Assembly: GCA_019914945.1 (NCBI GenBank)
Contig: CM034109.1
Coordinates: 4,340,001 to 4,404,000 of the forward strand
DNA length: 64,000 nt
Direction of reading: 5' to 3'
Source of the DNA: Typha latifolia
Lineage: Eukaryota; Streptophyta; Magnoliopsida; Poales; Typhaceae
This document shows, one piece after another, positions 43,610 to 54,110 of the stretch. The notes beneath the pieces are model-generated. The model searched no databases, had not been told where the DNA came from, and saw only the letters and a list, made by a program, of their open reading frames with translations. Position numbers and translations under genes: made by a program. How positions within the stretch are numbered: the first letter of the stretch is position 1; every line of letters starts with the position of its first letter.

Positions 43610-46091
43610 TTTCTCCTTCTTCCTTAGCTCCTCCTCTTTCTTTCTGCACAGTGTTGGGCTCGGCCCAGCACTGATGGCAGATGTAATTAATTTATTAATT
43701 AATTAGTTTATTTATGTTATTTATTTAGGTATTTTTCTTCTTAATTAATGCAAATAGATTATTTAGACATTAACTATTTTAATAATATTATATATCCTTC
43801 AATATAATTTTATTAATGATAATTTTTATAATTAATGATTAATTAGGTATAAATATAGGTAATACTTATATTTATTTATTTATTTACATATCTATTAGAT
43901 TAATAGATAGATTTGTAAATTATAATTATTAAATTTATATTCTAATACCCTCATCATATATATTTTAAGTATTTCTATTAATTTTATGATTATTCTGCAA
44001 CAAATAAAATACTAAGTTTATTTAGTTATTCATTTATTATTTTATTGAGTAAAGACTGCGTTGTCCCTAATTAATCAAGATAGTGTATGAATTATAAAAT
44101 TAATTAAAATTAGACCACCTCTATACTTATTTAGCCTTTTATTTTATTTTATAATTATATATTTAGAAATATTCTTATATAAAAGGAAACAAGCCTCTTC
44201 TCCTTATATTATAATTAACTTTTTATAATAATAAAGAATTATAATATTTGAATCGTATCTATATTATAGACCTAGTTATGTAATCAAAAATAAAGAAAAG
44301 TGATTCTAAATCTAATAAACCTTTATATTTTAACTAAATTAATTCTAATTAGATAAACGGCTAACATCATACTACTTAAATATTTCAGATCCCGAACCCC
44401 CTTATTTGAGACCCCGTGGACCTTGCTAGCGATGAGTGTCACTTAGTTACCTAACGGACATGAGAGATGCGTGGTTTGTAGCTTCTGATCAGACAGTGAG
44501 TAGTCTTATCGCTTAGACGCCTTTCTCAAATTAGGTTATATTATATATTTGTGTATATGCATGTTTTGGCCTCCAACATGATTATATGATTTTATCTAGA
44601 GATGATTATAGTCGAGCATATTTTATCATGCATTCGATTATACTGATTTAGAATATGAGTACATTGGTGATATATATAGAGATGATCAGAGATGATTCTA
44701 CTGTTATGATTGTTTACCGAATTGATCTGTAGCATGAGTATGCATGTAATATATTAGCATGAGTATGCATGTGTTGACGATACAGTTGGAGACTATATTG
44801 CATCATTTTCTCTTGATTCCTATTCCACCTAAATTCCTGTTATACATTGACTTGTTATCGTACTGGATATATGCATATGATCTGTCATTTAAAATGGAAA
44901 GCATGAAATGTGATTGATAGGATAGTTGATAGAAAGCGTGAGGATACCCGAGTGGGCGCGAGGGTTAGGACGCGCTTGGTGGATGATTGATCGCTCGACA
45001 TGATCGCGATCCTATTGGCCTTATGTCCGAGGTCGTTAGTCTGTGTGCGCAGCAGACATTCGGACACATGCCGTTCGCCAAGGCATATGTGGCGAGTTAT
45101 CCTCACGAGATTTCTATCAGCTAGAAGGGTGCCCGGTCTGGATGGATGTTGATACCCTTAGCGGATGGCAGGGTATGATTATATTTGAGATACTCCTTGC
45201 GGATGGCAGAGTATGCTCTGAGCCTTCGGGCATGATGTTGAGACTGGGTACTAGGTATTGACTATGCACAATGGTCTAGTATCATTTGATTACCTGATTA
45301 TCGAGTGGTCAATATTCATCATATATGATTGCATTTGATATCATAACGTGGTCATGGTCGGCATGCATCATGTGTCATATTTGAGAGAGAGTTATGATAA
45401 TAGTATGATACAGAGATTTGTTTACTCATGGTCGAGGATTATATATACTTTTATCAGTTATGACATGTTATCTACTTTTCATTTATATATTATTGAGGAT
45501 ACATTCATATACTCATTCATGGCATGATACTCTTTCTGATTCATATTATCCAGTATATAATTTACTCTCTGTTTGGCATCACTGATTCGTGGTAAGGTCT
45601 ATTCACTGAGCCTTTTGCTCATGACTCTCTTTATTTCTTTTCTAATCCCCTCAGATATGTGGTACATGATAACGACTTGAGAAGATATTCTAGAGCAATG
45701 ATGAGGTAAGCTATAGATGCGAGATGATATAGATGATAGTTTTTATAGAAATTGAGTTGTACCAGTATCTGATACTTGTACTCTTTTGTATTAGACGATG
45801 ATTTGTATAATACAGGTCGAATCATAGTGTACTCTTGATGGTTTGTTGTGGCCTATGTGGGTCCTGCCAGATTATGCAGCGGTCTAGTGTATATTATTGT
45901 GGACTTTGATATTCATATGTTAACAGGTTTATTTGGTTAAGAGTATGATTTATTTGGTGATAGATTATGTGATCATGGATAGATTAGCATGTTTTATTTG
46001 ATGATGTCATAATTATATGTGCACAGGAGAGTATCTGGGTGTGACGGGCCCCGCCCAATTATACGTGCCCATGCCGTGCGGGGGCGTTACA
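43051..46091 (+). mobile_element. Solo LTR B5, 3041 bp, nested in E
   Basis: It starts TGTAACAACCC, ends GGGGGCGTTACA, with perfect catct copies (43046-43050 and 46092-46096). Removal joins ELAAYSS to PTFPFLDKMRY as in F1. Uninterrupted, it serves as the reference for family B: GC-rich 43090-43200, CT 43220-43430, CTT/CTTT 43510-43625, palindrome 43650-43673, AT-rich 43690-44350, hairpin repeat 45150-45220, TCACTGAGCC at 45603, GC-rich end. No coding or primer site is present. Confidence 0.93.
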
Positions 46092-46096
46092 CATCT

Positions 46097-46585
46097 CCTA
46101 CCTTTCCCTTCCTTGACAAGATGAGGTATGCATGTATATCTAACCTAGATATTTTGAGATTGTTGCAGGAAGTGATGGATGATCCGGAGCGCTATCCACA
46201 GTTGGAGAATCTAGGCGGTTTGCTGCTAGACCACGGATGCATTCGGGTGTTGGAGCGTATTGGTCTGATTGCATATTGTTTAGAGCTGCCGGAGGGGTCG
46301 AGAGTGCATCCTGTCTTCCATATTTCATTGCTGAGGGAGCATATTGGAGATCATGAGATCGTTGGATCAGTTCTACTAGAGCCATTGGAGGAGATAGAGA
46401 TTGTAGAGCCAGTTCGTGTACTTGTTAAGCGCCGACGATGACATGGTACCAGATTGGAGATGGAGATTCTAGTTGAGTGGCTTGGCAAGCCATTCGGTGA
46501 GGTGACATGGGAGTTGGCGACTAACATTTTGGAGCGTTTCCCTGACTTTTCACCTTGAGGGCAAGGTTGAGGAAGCGTGGTGGAT
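46097..46585 (+). pseudogene. E: integrase start fused to integrase end and chromodomain-like tail
   Basis: 46097-46248 reads PTFPFLDKMRYACISNLD, ILRLLQEVMDDPE and LLLDHGCIRV (end of RNase H and start of integrase). It then passes at once into LERIGLIAYCLELPEGSRV and HPVFHISLLREHIG (integrase C-terminus), then ILVEWLGKPFGEVTWELATN (chromodomain-type tail). The zinc domain and whole D-D-E core are absent. The polypurine tract TTGAGGAAGCGTGGTGGAT (46567-46585) ends the segment. Confidence 0.9.
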
Positions 46586-47495
46586 TGATACGAATCGATC
46601 AAATCCAGATCACATCAAAAGGAGATTAGGCTCAATGGATTGAGTCTAATTATCTTATTGGGTTATTTGGTTTAGTTAGAGTCTTCATAGGTTAGGATTT
46701 TATTTAATTAGCTAAATCTAGCTTTGTGCAATTTTGGAAAAATATTCGTAGAATATTCTACACATCTAAATAATAGAAAACCAGTTGCACAAGGTCGACA
46801 ACCTCTAGATCTACAACTTTTATATTCATTACTTCTCCAGATTCAGAATCTATCTGTGACAAAACGAAAGCTTAATCCAAGAGGTAATTGAAGAAGACAA
46901 GGAATACTAATTTAGTTGGTTTGTTAGGGTTTCATATTGTTTTAGTACTTGTTGGCTAGCCTCTATAAATATGTGGATGGCAGCCAACTTTACTATAGAA
47001 TTGGATTATTGATTTCTTACCTCTTATCTTCTCTCTAAACTTCTCCCTCCTCCTTCTTCACCATCCTTCCACCTTTACCGTTGGCAAGGTTTCTCCTCGC
47101 TTCTAATCTCCCTCGACTGTTGAGTCAACCCTCTTCTTTGGGATCTTGACCACTTCGTTCCTTTCATCTATATCCCTTAATCACACCTACCATCCACCTT
47201 CATCTCCATACCCATCCATAACCCTAACATCCACTTCACCCGTCACCACCACAATCACCCATGTTATTCAGTATTTTTGTCCCTGCTACAGTTCGAATCT
47301 GTGAAGGGAGTAAATAAAAAAGTCATAGATTAGAAAGTTACAGATCCTACCCAATTAGTGCTAGCCGATCTTTTGGTTCCAGATCCTATCAATTTGGTAT
47401 CAGAGCCTATCAATTGGTATCAGAGCCCTATCAATTGGTATCAGAGCCCTAACAAATTGGTATTAGAACCTATCAATGGTATTAGAGCCTTATCA
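46586..47495 (+). repeat. 3' LTR of E
   Basis: It starts TGATACGAATCGATC and ends CCTTATCA. Module beta at 46624-46645, TATAAATATG at 46964. PBS-like repeats at 47390-47495 are similar to those of the 5' LTR, so they were inside the LTR when E integrated. About 100 bp shorter than the 5' LTR, which has a local duplication. Confidence 0.9.
47390..47495 (+). repeat. Serial primer-site copies at the end of the E 3' LTR
   Basis: Five units of about 21 bp, each TTGGTATCAGAGCC-like plus TATCA or a variant. The last TTATCA is followed directly by the target copy ataga, so the repeats are part of the LTR and not of the internal leader. Confidence 0.9.
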
Positions 47496-47927
47496 ATAGA
47501 TGATAGTTTATATAGAAATTGAGTTGTAGTAGTATTTGATATTTGTACTCTTTTGTATTAGACAGTGATTTATATAATATAGGTCGAATCATAGTGTACT
47601 CTTGTATTAGTTGTTTTAGTTGTGTATTGATGGTTTGTCCTGGCCTGTGTGGGTCCTACCAGATTATGTAGTGATCTAGTATATATTATTGTAGACTTGG
47701 ATATTCATATGTTAATAGGTTTATTTGGTTAATAGTATGATTTATTTGGTGATGGATTATGTGATCATGGATAGGTTAGTAGGTTTTATTTGATGATGTC
47801 ATGATTATATGTGCACAGGAGTGTATCTATGCGTGATAGGCCTCGCCCATCCTATTGCGTGAGCCGCACGTGTCGTATGGGCGCGTGGGCGTGCATGTAC
47901 CCGTGTCGGCAAGGGCGTTACATCGAT

Positions 47928-48448
47928 GAGTAGGCGCACACACTGTTTCTTGACTAGTTCGTCCACTCGTTAGGTCTTTGGGGCGCTCGTGCCAGAATAA
48001 CCATGCATGGGTATCTCGGTCGGTACCTCTTTCTCTAGCTCTCCATATGTCTCCTCCCTGATCTCCTTATCACCAAGCTATCACCATCAACTTCCTCCTG
48101 TGTCATCCTTATGCCCATCGATCAACATAACGCTGCCCGTCGCCTTTGAACAATGATGGCCTGGAGTGAACCTCTCGTTACATCTGAAATATAACCCCTT
48201 GGCTCGTCGCTCTTCCACCTGTGCAGGTGTAAGAGTACGGGCCCTGAGGGTGCTCCACCTCCTCATACTCCTAGAACAAGCCTTGGAATGACCTGCGGTC
48301 CGGTTGTGGCCGCTAGTGCTCTAGCAACCGTACTCGCTATGCTAATCGCCCTGATTGCCCGTGGCATAAACCTATTGTTCCAGCCGAGCTTGTTAGCATT
48401 CTTCAAGGCTTGATGCTTCTGGTCCATCCTACTTGTATCTTCAAAGGC
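47928..48448 (-). pseudogene. F2 protease start, zinc knuckle and gag end
   Basis: Minus strand: near 48215-48150 RRAKGLYFRCNERFTPGHHC, the Ty3 knuckle with the first Cys changed to Tyr, then SKATGSVMLIDGHKDD. The protease begins at 47960-47928 (VRLLI) and is cut by B4. Gag C-terminal sequence (MDQKHQALKNANKLGWNN-type) lies at 48430-48300. Frames shift repeatedly. Confidence 0.78.
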
Positions 48449-49427
48449 CTAGCTCGAGGTCCTAGGTCGTACAGAAAGTACATCAGCCTGGACCTCCTCG
48501 CATAACCTAGAAATAAAAGTTCTGACTAGGATTTCTTGTGGGCATTGTGGTCGGCACAGACTGCTGAGTCGTTCAAACTCCTCCGGGTAGGCAGCAACCG
48601 ACGTCTTTTGGACAAGCTTTGATAAAGTGGCGTTGTAGTTCTCAAAGCCTGCGGTACCAAAACACCTAGATCGGGCGTTTACGAATGCCGACCATCCCTC
48701 AAATACTTGGTGTGCGCTCATAGATTGATACCAATGTAATGCTATACCTTCCAAAAGGAAGCTTGCCAATAACACCTTGGCATCTTTCGTTGTTCCTTAA
48801 TACATAAAAAATTGTTCAGCACGAAAAACAATCCAAAGAATTACCTCCTTGGAACTTAGGGAACTCGAGCCTCGCCGTTCTTCTACGCATAGGATTATCG
48901 CGCCCCGCATCATACACGAGTTCAGGCCTAATGGTAGGAGGATGTAGAATCGGTACATTATTTTCTCGGTACCTGTAATCATCTCTCCCGTGGTGCCAAC
49001 CGGGATCATCCCGATTCGGCCAACCGGCATCCACCTCGGTGCGGTTGGGCTTTCGATCTGGATGCGCCCGCACCACACCCCTAGGTAGATCATAGAAGCC
49101 TTGGTAAGGTCCTCTGGGGCCGTTAGGTGGTGGCATTAAGGGTTTATTTTGGGCAAGGGTTGCCCTATCTCCTAGTTGAGGCAACACCATCGTAGTTGAA
49201 TTTGTTGGCATTGGAATTTCTAACATGCGCATGGTGGCTCTGAGGTTCCGCAACTTTTAACTCATGCCTCTCATCTTCTCTTGCTTCGTCCGTTGTAGAT
49301 CCATCATTTGTCGGAAGAGGGAGACCAAGGTTGGATCCATATTAGGCGCTGAACTAGTCGAGGTCATGCTCGTGCTCGCATCCGCTCTACCCGTTGGCAT
49401 TGATGGTATATTAGGTTTTGTCTCCAT
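48449..49427 (-). pseudogene. F2 gag
   Basis: Minus strand: 49427 to 49257 METKPNIPSMPTGRADAS and DPTLVSLFRQMMDLQRTKQE; 49253 to 48816 VRAHPDRKPNRTEVDAG and ARLEFPKFQGGN (gag entry motif LEFPKFxG); 48775 to 48449 ASFLLEGIALHWYQSM, FEGWSAFVNARSRCFG, LSKLVQKTSVAAYPEEFERL, TFISRLCEEVQADVLSVRP. This is the complete Ty3 gag core order, in three frames. D lies just upstream, after aggta. Confidence 0.88.
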
Positions 49428-49432
49428 AGGTA

Positions 49433-49912
49433 TGTTACAATCCGACCACATGGGATAAGTCGAGTCAAATTAGCTACTTAGTTTTATCTTTCTATTTTGA
49501 ATTACAATCCGACCACATGGGATTTTACTCCTAAGTTTAGCTAGTTATTATTTTCGTCCTTATCTTTTTACATTAGACGTTAGATTATCTTTATCTTCAT
49601 AGGAGTAGATCATAACCGTATATCTCTTACAAGCATCCAAACCCTAGCCACCTCCTACCTCTAGCAGCCACCCTACTACACGGCTAACCATCACCACCCT
49701 TGGCTGTCCACCACCCTCCGACGAAAGCCATAACATCAAAAATTACCGTTCTACCCTTTGTGACATATATCCACTATTCTATTTTTATCTTTTCATCTAG
49801 ACCTCCGATTTAGGTGAAACTAGAGCCATTAGAACCCTAACTCATGAGACTACTTCACCTAAATTTTCATAATCATCTTACAAATGGATCAGTCTAGATC
49901 TGGTCCATAATA
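49433..49912 (+). repeat. 5' LTR of D, lacking its TATA region
   Basis: 480 bp against 562 bp in the 3' LTR. The first block ACAATCCGACCACATGGGA is repeated at 49503, followed by a jump to TTTTACTCCTAAG. The missing segment in the 3' LTR contains CTCCTATAAATAGG. The deletion plus duplicated block suggests a rearrangement after insertion. Confidence 0.85.
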
Positions 49913-50050
49913 TTGGTATTAGGGTCGATATTCCACGGAAGATGGTTAACACGCGTTCCATGGCCAACGAGGAGGGATCGACCATGGAGGACCACGATCT
50001 CATCTTTATTCCTATGGGAGTTGATCTAGCACCCCCTCCAATCCCAACAA

Positions 50051-50950
50051 TTGTCAATGATGAGCCACTGGCGTGGGCAAAAGCTTTTTTGTAATGCATT
50101 TTCAGTCGAGTCGAAGGAGAACACGAAGGAGATCCAAACTGCCCTCAAGGACTCGATCCAGGCCTTGATGGAGGCCTTACTAGCCATCCTCCACCGACCT
50201 GTGCTGTCAGCGCCCCTGGCCATAGCGGAAATAGCCCAACCCTGGCCACCAACTTCAAATCATGAAGAAGGTGGAGAGGAGATCCAACCGCTGGCGAGAA
50301 CCCTTCCTCCGGTCGTGGAGGAACGCCTTCCGTCCTTGCAGGCCTAGCCCATCGCCTCATCGCCGCATTGACGCCGGAGTAGCCACCCAAGACAGCCCTC
50401 GAGCTGTCTTCCCCACCCGCAATGGGAGGTAGGGCTGGAAACCCTAGCCTCCCATCGGCAGCCATCCAATCACTCTCGACCCCCACTGCCACGTCCGATC
50501 CCTCCCACGAGACCCCAGGACCTGAGCCTCGACCACCGTTCATGTCGGCACTAGCTGGAAGACCGCCAGCAATGGTGGTTCGCGCTGTAGCAAACCCGCA
50601 GCTAGTGGTCGCAGGTCCAACACTGCCATGCCCATCGATGACCACGACCGGCTTCCTTAGGATGACTACCGGCAAGTGGTGGCCGCCGCAGCCGCAGGCA
50701 ATTGTTGGGTGGCCGAACTCGATAGCCACAACCGCGGGAAGCTATCGCTACGTGGGGTGGCTCCATCCAGCTTCCCGCCACCATTGCTCCCCTACAATGG
50801 GGCCACTGGTCCCTTCCACAGCCGTCGGGGCCCGATGGATCGACCGATAACACACCAGGACCGCCGTTGCACCAGCTCAAGCCCGAGCTCGAGTTTGGCT
50901 CTCCATCGCTGCTCACCACCGTTCCACCACCGAGAGGATCAGCTAGGACT
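50051..50950 (+). other. GC-rich leader of D
   Basis: Internal sequence between the primer site and the recognisable gag, with open frames of up to 194 residues on either strand (50145-50729 minus, 50422-50850 plus). None resembles a known domain. By comparison with A this is the gag N-terminal or leader region, Pro/Ala/Ser-rich. Function not known. Confidence 0.5.
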
Positions 50951-52240
50951 GAACTCAGTCGCCGCCGCCCCCCATGCACCCTGTGAAGGCACTCCTAGGC
51001 CGAATTCCAAATTCAGTCTTAGGGTTAGGTTATTGGAATAAAGGAGATGAAGTGCATGATTTTTTAAGCAGGCCAAATTTTTGCGAACCTATTCGACCAC
51101 CTCGTACGAACAGTTTGGAATCCATGAACAAGACCTCGAGCATGAGTGCAAGCCCGAGGATGAATGGTGGAATGAACCGATGGGTCCGCATCGTCAGACT
51201 AAGCCAAACTCACGTGCAGCCCAGGGGCAACATGAGCCAAACCCGTGGGCCTATGACCCACGAGACCAGCCTCGATCATGAGGTCACTTCAATCATGATG
51301 ATAGACCACATTTCGGGATCCAAGCTCGGACTGTCGAGCTTCATTTTTCAAATATTTTTGGAGGAGACCCACTAGATTGGACCTATCTAGCAGAGCAGTT
51401 TTTCACGTACCATGCACGCCCGACCACCAAAAAGTCTAGCTCGCCTCATTTCACTTGGAGGGCGTGGCGATTAGGTGGTACCAGTCAGCTGAGCGGACTT
51501 GACCATTTGAGTCTAGGCAGGACTTTGCGGATATGATATGTGCTCGATTTGGTCCGACCTAGTATGAGGACTTTTGGGCCATGTTGACTAAGCTGACTCA
51601 GTCAACAACAGTTCAAGCTTACCGAGAGGGGTTCGAGCGAATATGCAACCGAGTCACTAACTAGTATGACTCGGCCCTAAAGAGTACCTTCATTAGTGGC
51701 TTAGGCCTGACATTCAGACTAAGGTCAAGGCTTTGAGGCCCACTACTTCTGACGAGGCCTTCTCCTTAGCTATTTTGATGGAGTCCAAGTTGGATCAACT
51801 AAACTAGATCCGCATGTAGGAGAGAAGAAAGGTGGCCCAAGCCCACGACCCACTAGAGAAGGCATCTTATCCGACTCAGCCTGCACCAACAACTCAGCCT
51901 AACCAACAAATGATCACATTCTGATGGAGTCCAAGTTAGATCAACTAAATCAGATCCGCAAGTAGGAGAGAAGAAAGGCGGCCCAAGCCCACGACCCACT
52001 AGAGAAGGCATCTTACCCGACTCAACCTACACCAACAGCTGCTTTGTACCTAACGACTTGGAATAGCGCCGAAGAAAATGCTTGTGTTTTTACTATGATG
52101 ACCGATTTACCCCCGGTCATAAATGCAAGCGCCAGCCAGCCCACATCATGTTCTTAGGCAAACTCGAAGAAGATGAACCCGAATCCACTGATTGGCACGA
52201 CAAGTTATATGAGTACAAGGGCGTGAGAGACTAGTCACCT
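50951..52240 (+). pseudogene. Gag of D, broken
   Basis: Motifs in order: HFGIQARTVELHFSNIFGGD, PLDWTYLAEQFFTYHARP (51310-51410), the W-Y and FADMICARFGPT-type core near 51480-51560, MLTKLTQSTTVQAYREG and KALRPTTSDEAFSLAILMES (51580-51790), a duplicated C-terminal segment (51779-51898 and 51922-52041), then CFYYDDRFTPGHKCKRQP (second Cys lost) and YEYKGVRD-stop. A gag-only product would need another element's enzymes. Confidence 0.82.
51779..52041 (+). repeat. Tandem 120-bp duplication in D gag
   Basis: The segment from GATGGAGTCCAAGTT to CAACA(G/A)CT occurs twice, starting at 51778 and 51921, with few differences, separated by about 24 bp. A does not show it. Confidence 0.85.
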
Positions 52241-52270
52241 TGAAGATAAGGTGTCGGAAGCGCGGTGGAT

Positions 52271-52832
52271 TTTTACGATCCGATTACATAGGTTAAGTTG
52301 AGTCAAGTCAAATCGAGTCAAATTAGTTACTTAGCTTTATCTTTCTGTTTTGAATTTTAAATAAATCAGATAATCCGCCTAGGGATCTGATCCGCTAGGG
52401 ATTTTACTCCTATAAATAGGGGTGGACATGAGTTGATAATTATTATTGAGAGAAATCTAAGTTTAACCAATTATTATTTTCGTTCTTATCGTTTTACATT
52501 AGCTATTAGATTGTCTTTATTTTCATAAGAGTAGATCATAACCGTAGATCCCTTATAAGCATCCAAACCCTAGCCACCTCCTACCTCCAGCAGCCACCCT
52601 ACTACATGGCCGTCCATCACCACCCTTGTCCATCCACCACCCTTTGACGACCGCCACAATATCAAAAATTACTATTTTGCCCTCCCTGACATATTTCTAC
52701 TATTCTATTTTTATCTTTTCATCCCAACCTCCGATTTTGGTGAAACTAGAGCCATTAGAACCGTAACTCAGAAGGCTACCTTCACTTCATAATTATCCTA
52801 CGGACGGATCGTTCTAGATCTGGTCCGTAACA
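52271..52832 (+). repeat. 3' LTR of D
   Basis: Ends GGTCCGTAACA, followed by aggta. TATA box CTATAAATAGG at 52410. R-U5 has the CCCTAGCCACC block that also occurs in A and, reversed, in H (60240-60340). Confidence 0.88.
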
Positions 52833-52899
52833 AGGTACCTATATTGTGGTGCGTCGATTGGCCATTGCTCTTGTGGTAGTCATGAGTCCGAGAACCTAT

Positions 52900-52913
52900 G
52901 GCTCTGATACCAC
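52900..52913 (-). other. Primer-binding site of F2
   Basis: Minus strand GTGGTATCAGAGCC, directly adjoining the LTR end. Confidence 0.88.
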
Positions 52914-53427
52914 TGATGTGATCTTGATGTCAATGGAAAATATTTGGGTATAAAGGAGAGTTGAAGAAGAGGAAGAATCGGGCCTTTCCTATGGGTCTAA
53001 GGGGATAGGTTAGATGAGGAGATTAGAGACGTCGTAGCCGTGGTGGGAGAGAATGAGAGAATAGGAGAGGAGAAGATTTGGGGGAAAGAACTCAATTCAT
53101 TCAATAATGATCATAATGTTGCCTTTAGATGCTAACCTAACAAGCAAAATAATCAAAAGAAAGCCCTAGAAAGAGTGCAGATTCGCCGATCGCATTCGAA
53201 TGCGCTAGATACATTCACACTGTTTGCGAACATATGCATGCATTTGATCGGGGGCATTCGAACGTGCTAAACCCATCCGCTATATTTGCGAATGTATGCA
53301 GGCGTTCGAACGAGGGCGTTCATATGCGACTCCTTGCATTCAAACTTGACCTTTAGAAAAATTTTATTTTAAAAAGAAACAAAATAAACTCAGCCCGAGA
53401 TAACTAGGTCCAATCCCAGTCATATCA
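52914..53427 (-). repeat. 5' LTR of F2
   Basis: It starts (minus) TGATATGACTGG at 53427 and ends GATCACATCA at 52914. C-family type: shared GGCC..CCTATGGGTCTAAGGGG block (53000), TTCGAACG-type cluster (53189-53347). It has no extra primer-site units at its end, in contrast to C1 and C2. Right flank aatta (53428-53432); the left partner is lost with the 3' end. Confidence 0.85.
53189..53347 (-). promoter_or_regulatory. U3 palindrome cluster (module alpha) in the F2 5' LTR
   Basis: Decayed sites (for example GGCGTTCGAACGAGGGCG near 53298). Most CG positions have changed to TG or CA. Confidence 0.5.
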
Positions 53428-54110
53428 AATTAGCATCATATTGAGGCCTGTCAAGATGAGTTTTACCATACCATTGCGTGCGAAATTTTGAAAGAAGCAT
53501 GGACATACTTGACTACTCACGGAGTTATGCATAACAATAGACTTTGTGAACTTTATAGTCTTATTACTACTTTTGAGACTCCTAGGATAAGTGAATTAGA
53601 GACCTTCAATTAATTCTACACCAAGTTGAGCAATATTATCAACTAAAGCTTCAACCTTGGCAAAAGAATCCCTAAATGCAAGGTCATAAGAAAAATCTTT
53701 TGGTTGCATATTGAATGATTAAAAATGTTGATTTACTCAAAGTGAAAGATATGGTAAGTAACTTGCAAACTTATGAATTTTCACTTCATCTTCTAAAATA
53801 GTTAAAAGGTATTGTTCTTTCATCGCTTAATTAAACAGAAAGATTTTATGCCCGATAATGATTTAAATTCTAAATTTATTGCCTTATTTGTCAGAAATAT
53901 TTTCTTTTTCGGGAACAGTAATTATATGACAAGAATACAGAAGGAATACACTTTGAAAAATGAAAGTCTACAAATAAAGAAACACATATTCGTATATGAA
54001 AAGTATGAAAATCGAAGAGTAAACTTCAAAATGACGGAATCAAGTGTTAGGAGTGCCAAATTTATTGACACTTCACCCTTGAATATCCAAATATGAAAAA
54101 TAAAGACAAG
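53428..54110 (+). pseudogene. Ty1-copia gag remnant
   Basis: Plus-strand reading: EFYHTIACEILKEAWTYLTT (53470-53520), NNRLCELYSLITTFETPRIS and LSNIIN.SFNLGKRIPKCKV (53535-53690), then KDMVSNLQTYEF. This matches the UBN2 gag core also seen in N (EEFRRISTYEIAKEAWTIL). After 53800 the reading is lost. Probably a Sirevirus-like remnant that F2 interrupted. Confidence 0.7.

Larger units (their letters stand above)
38671..47495 (+). mobile_element. Element E: plus-strand Ty3 chromovirus-type, nested in B4
   Basis: LTRs 38671-39683 and 46586-47495, perfect ataga copies (38666-38670 and 47496-47500), primer site, gag, zinc knuckle, protease, RT, RNase H, a short integrase start, chromodomain-like tail and purine tract. 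Solo LTR B5 splits the pol at 43051-46091. Most of the integrase is deleted at about 46250. A stop replaces Trp in gag and several stops lie in pol, so it is not autonomous. It is the most complete element in the window. Confidence 0.92.
35646..47922 (+). mobile_element. Solo LTR B4, inside F2 protease, interrupted by E
   Basis: It starts CGTAACAACCC (first T mutated) and ends GGGCGTTACA, with ttgat (35641-35645) and tcgat (47923-47927), one mismatch. Without E (38671-47495) it is about 3.4 kb. Order: GC-rich start, CT tract (36046-36113), CTT tract (36228-36330), AT-rich 36400-37080, tandem duplication (36988-37398), hairpin repeat (38010-38090), TCACTGAGCC block (38537), then, beyond E, the terminal part 47501-47922. 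Confidence 0.88.
49433..52832 (+). mobile_element. Element D: 3.4-kb non-autonomous gag-only element inside F2
   Basis: Perfect aggta copies (49428-49432 and 52833-52837), LTRs 49433-49912 and 52271-52832, primer site TGGTATTAGGGTC (49914-49926) and purine tract GGAAGCGCGGTGG. The LTR begins TGTTAC and ends GTAACA. The 2.36-kb internal region holds a GC-rich leader and a broken gag that ends about 30 bp before the purine tract. No pol is present. Related to A. Confidence 0.92.
31737..53427 (-). mobile_element. Element F2: minus-strand Ty3 element, heavily nested, 3' truncated
   Basis: Reading right to left: 5' LTR (53427 to 52914), primer site (52913 to 52900), leader, insertion D, gag, zinc knuckle, protease split by B4, RT, insertion C2, RNase H and integrase. 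The 3' end is lost after the VHLIFH motif near 31737, so chromodomain, purine tract and 3' LTR are missing. Removing C2, B4 and D rejoins coding sequence each time, which confirms the order. The LTR is of the C family. Confidence 0.87.

Noticed and set aside
42953..43706. Frame of 224 residues joining RNase H of E to B5
   Set aside because: It crosses the B5 insertion junction at 43050/43051 and continues through CT/CTT repeats; not a gene fusion.
50145..50850. GC-rich open frames in D that look like a host gene
   Set aside because: The region lies between primer site and gag of an element with perfect target copies, and its counterpart in A is not open.
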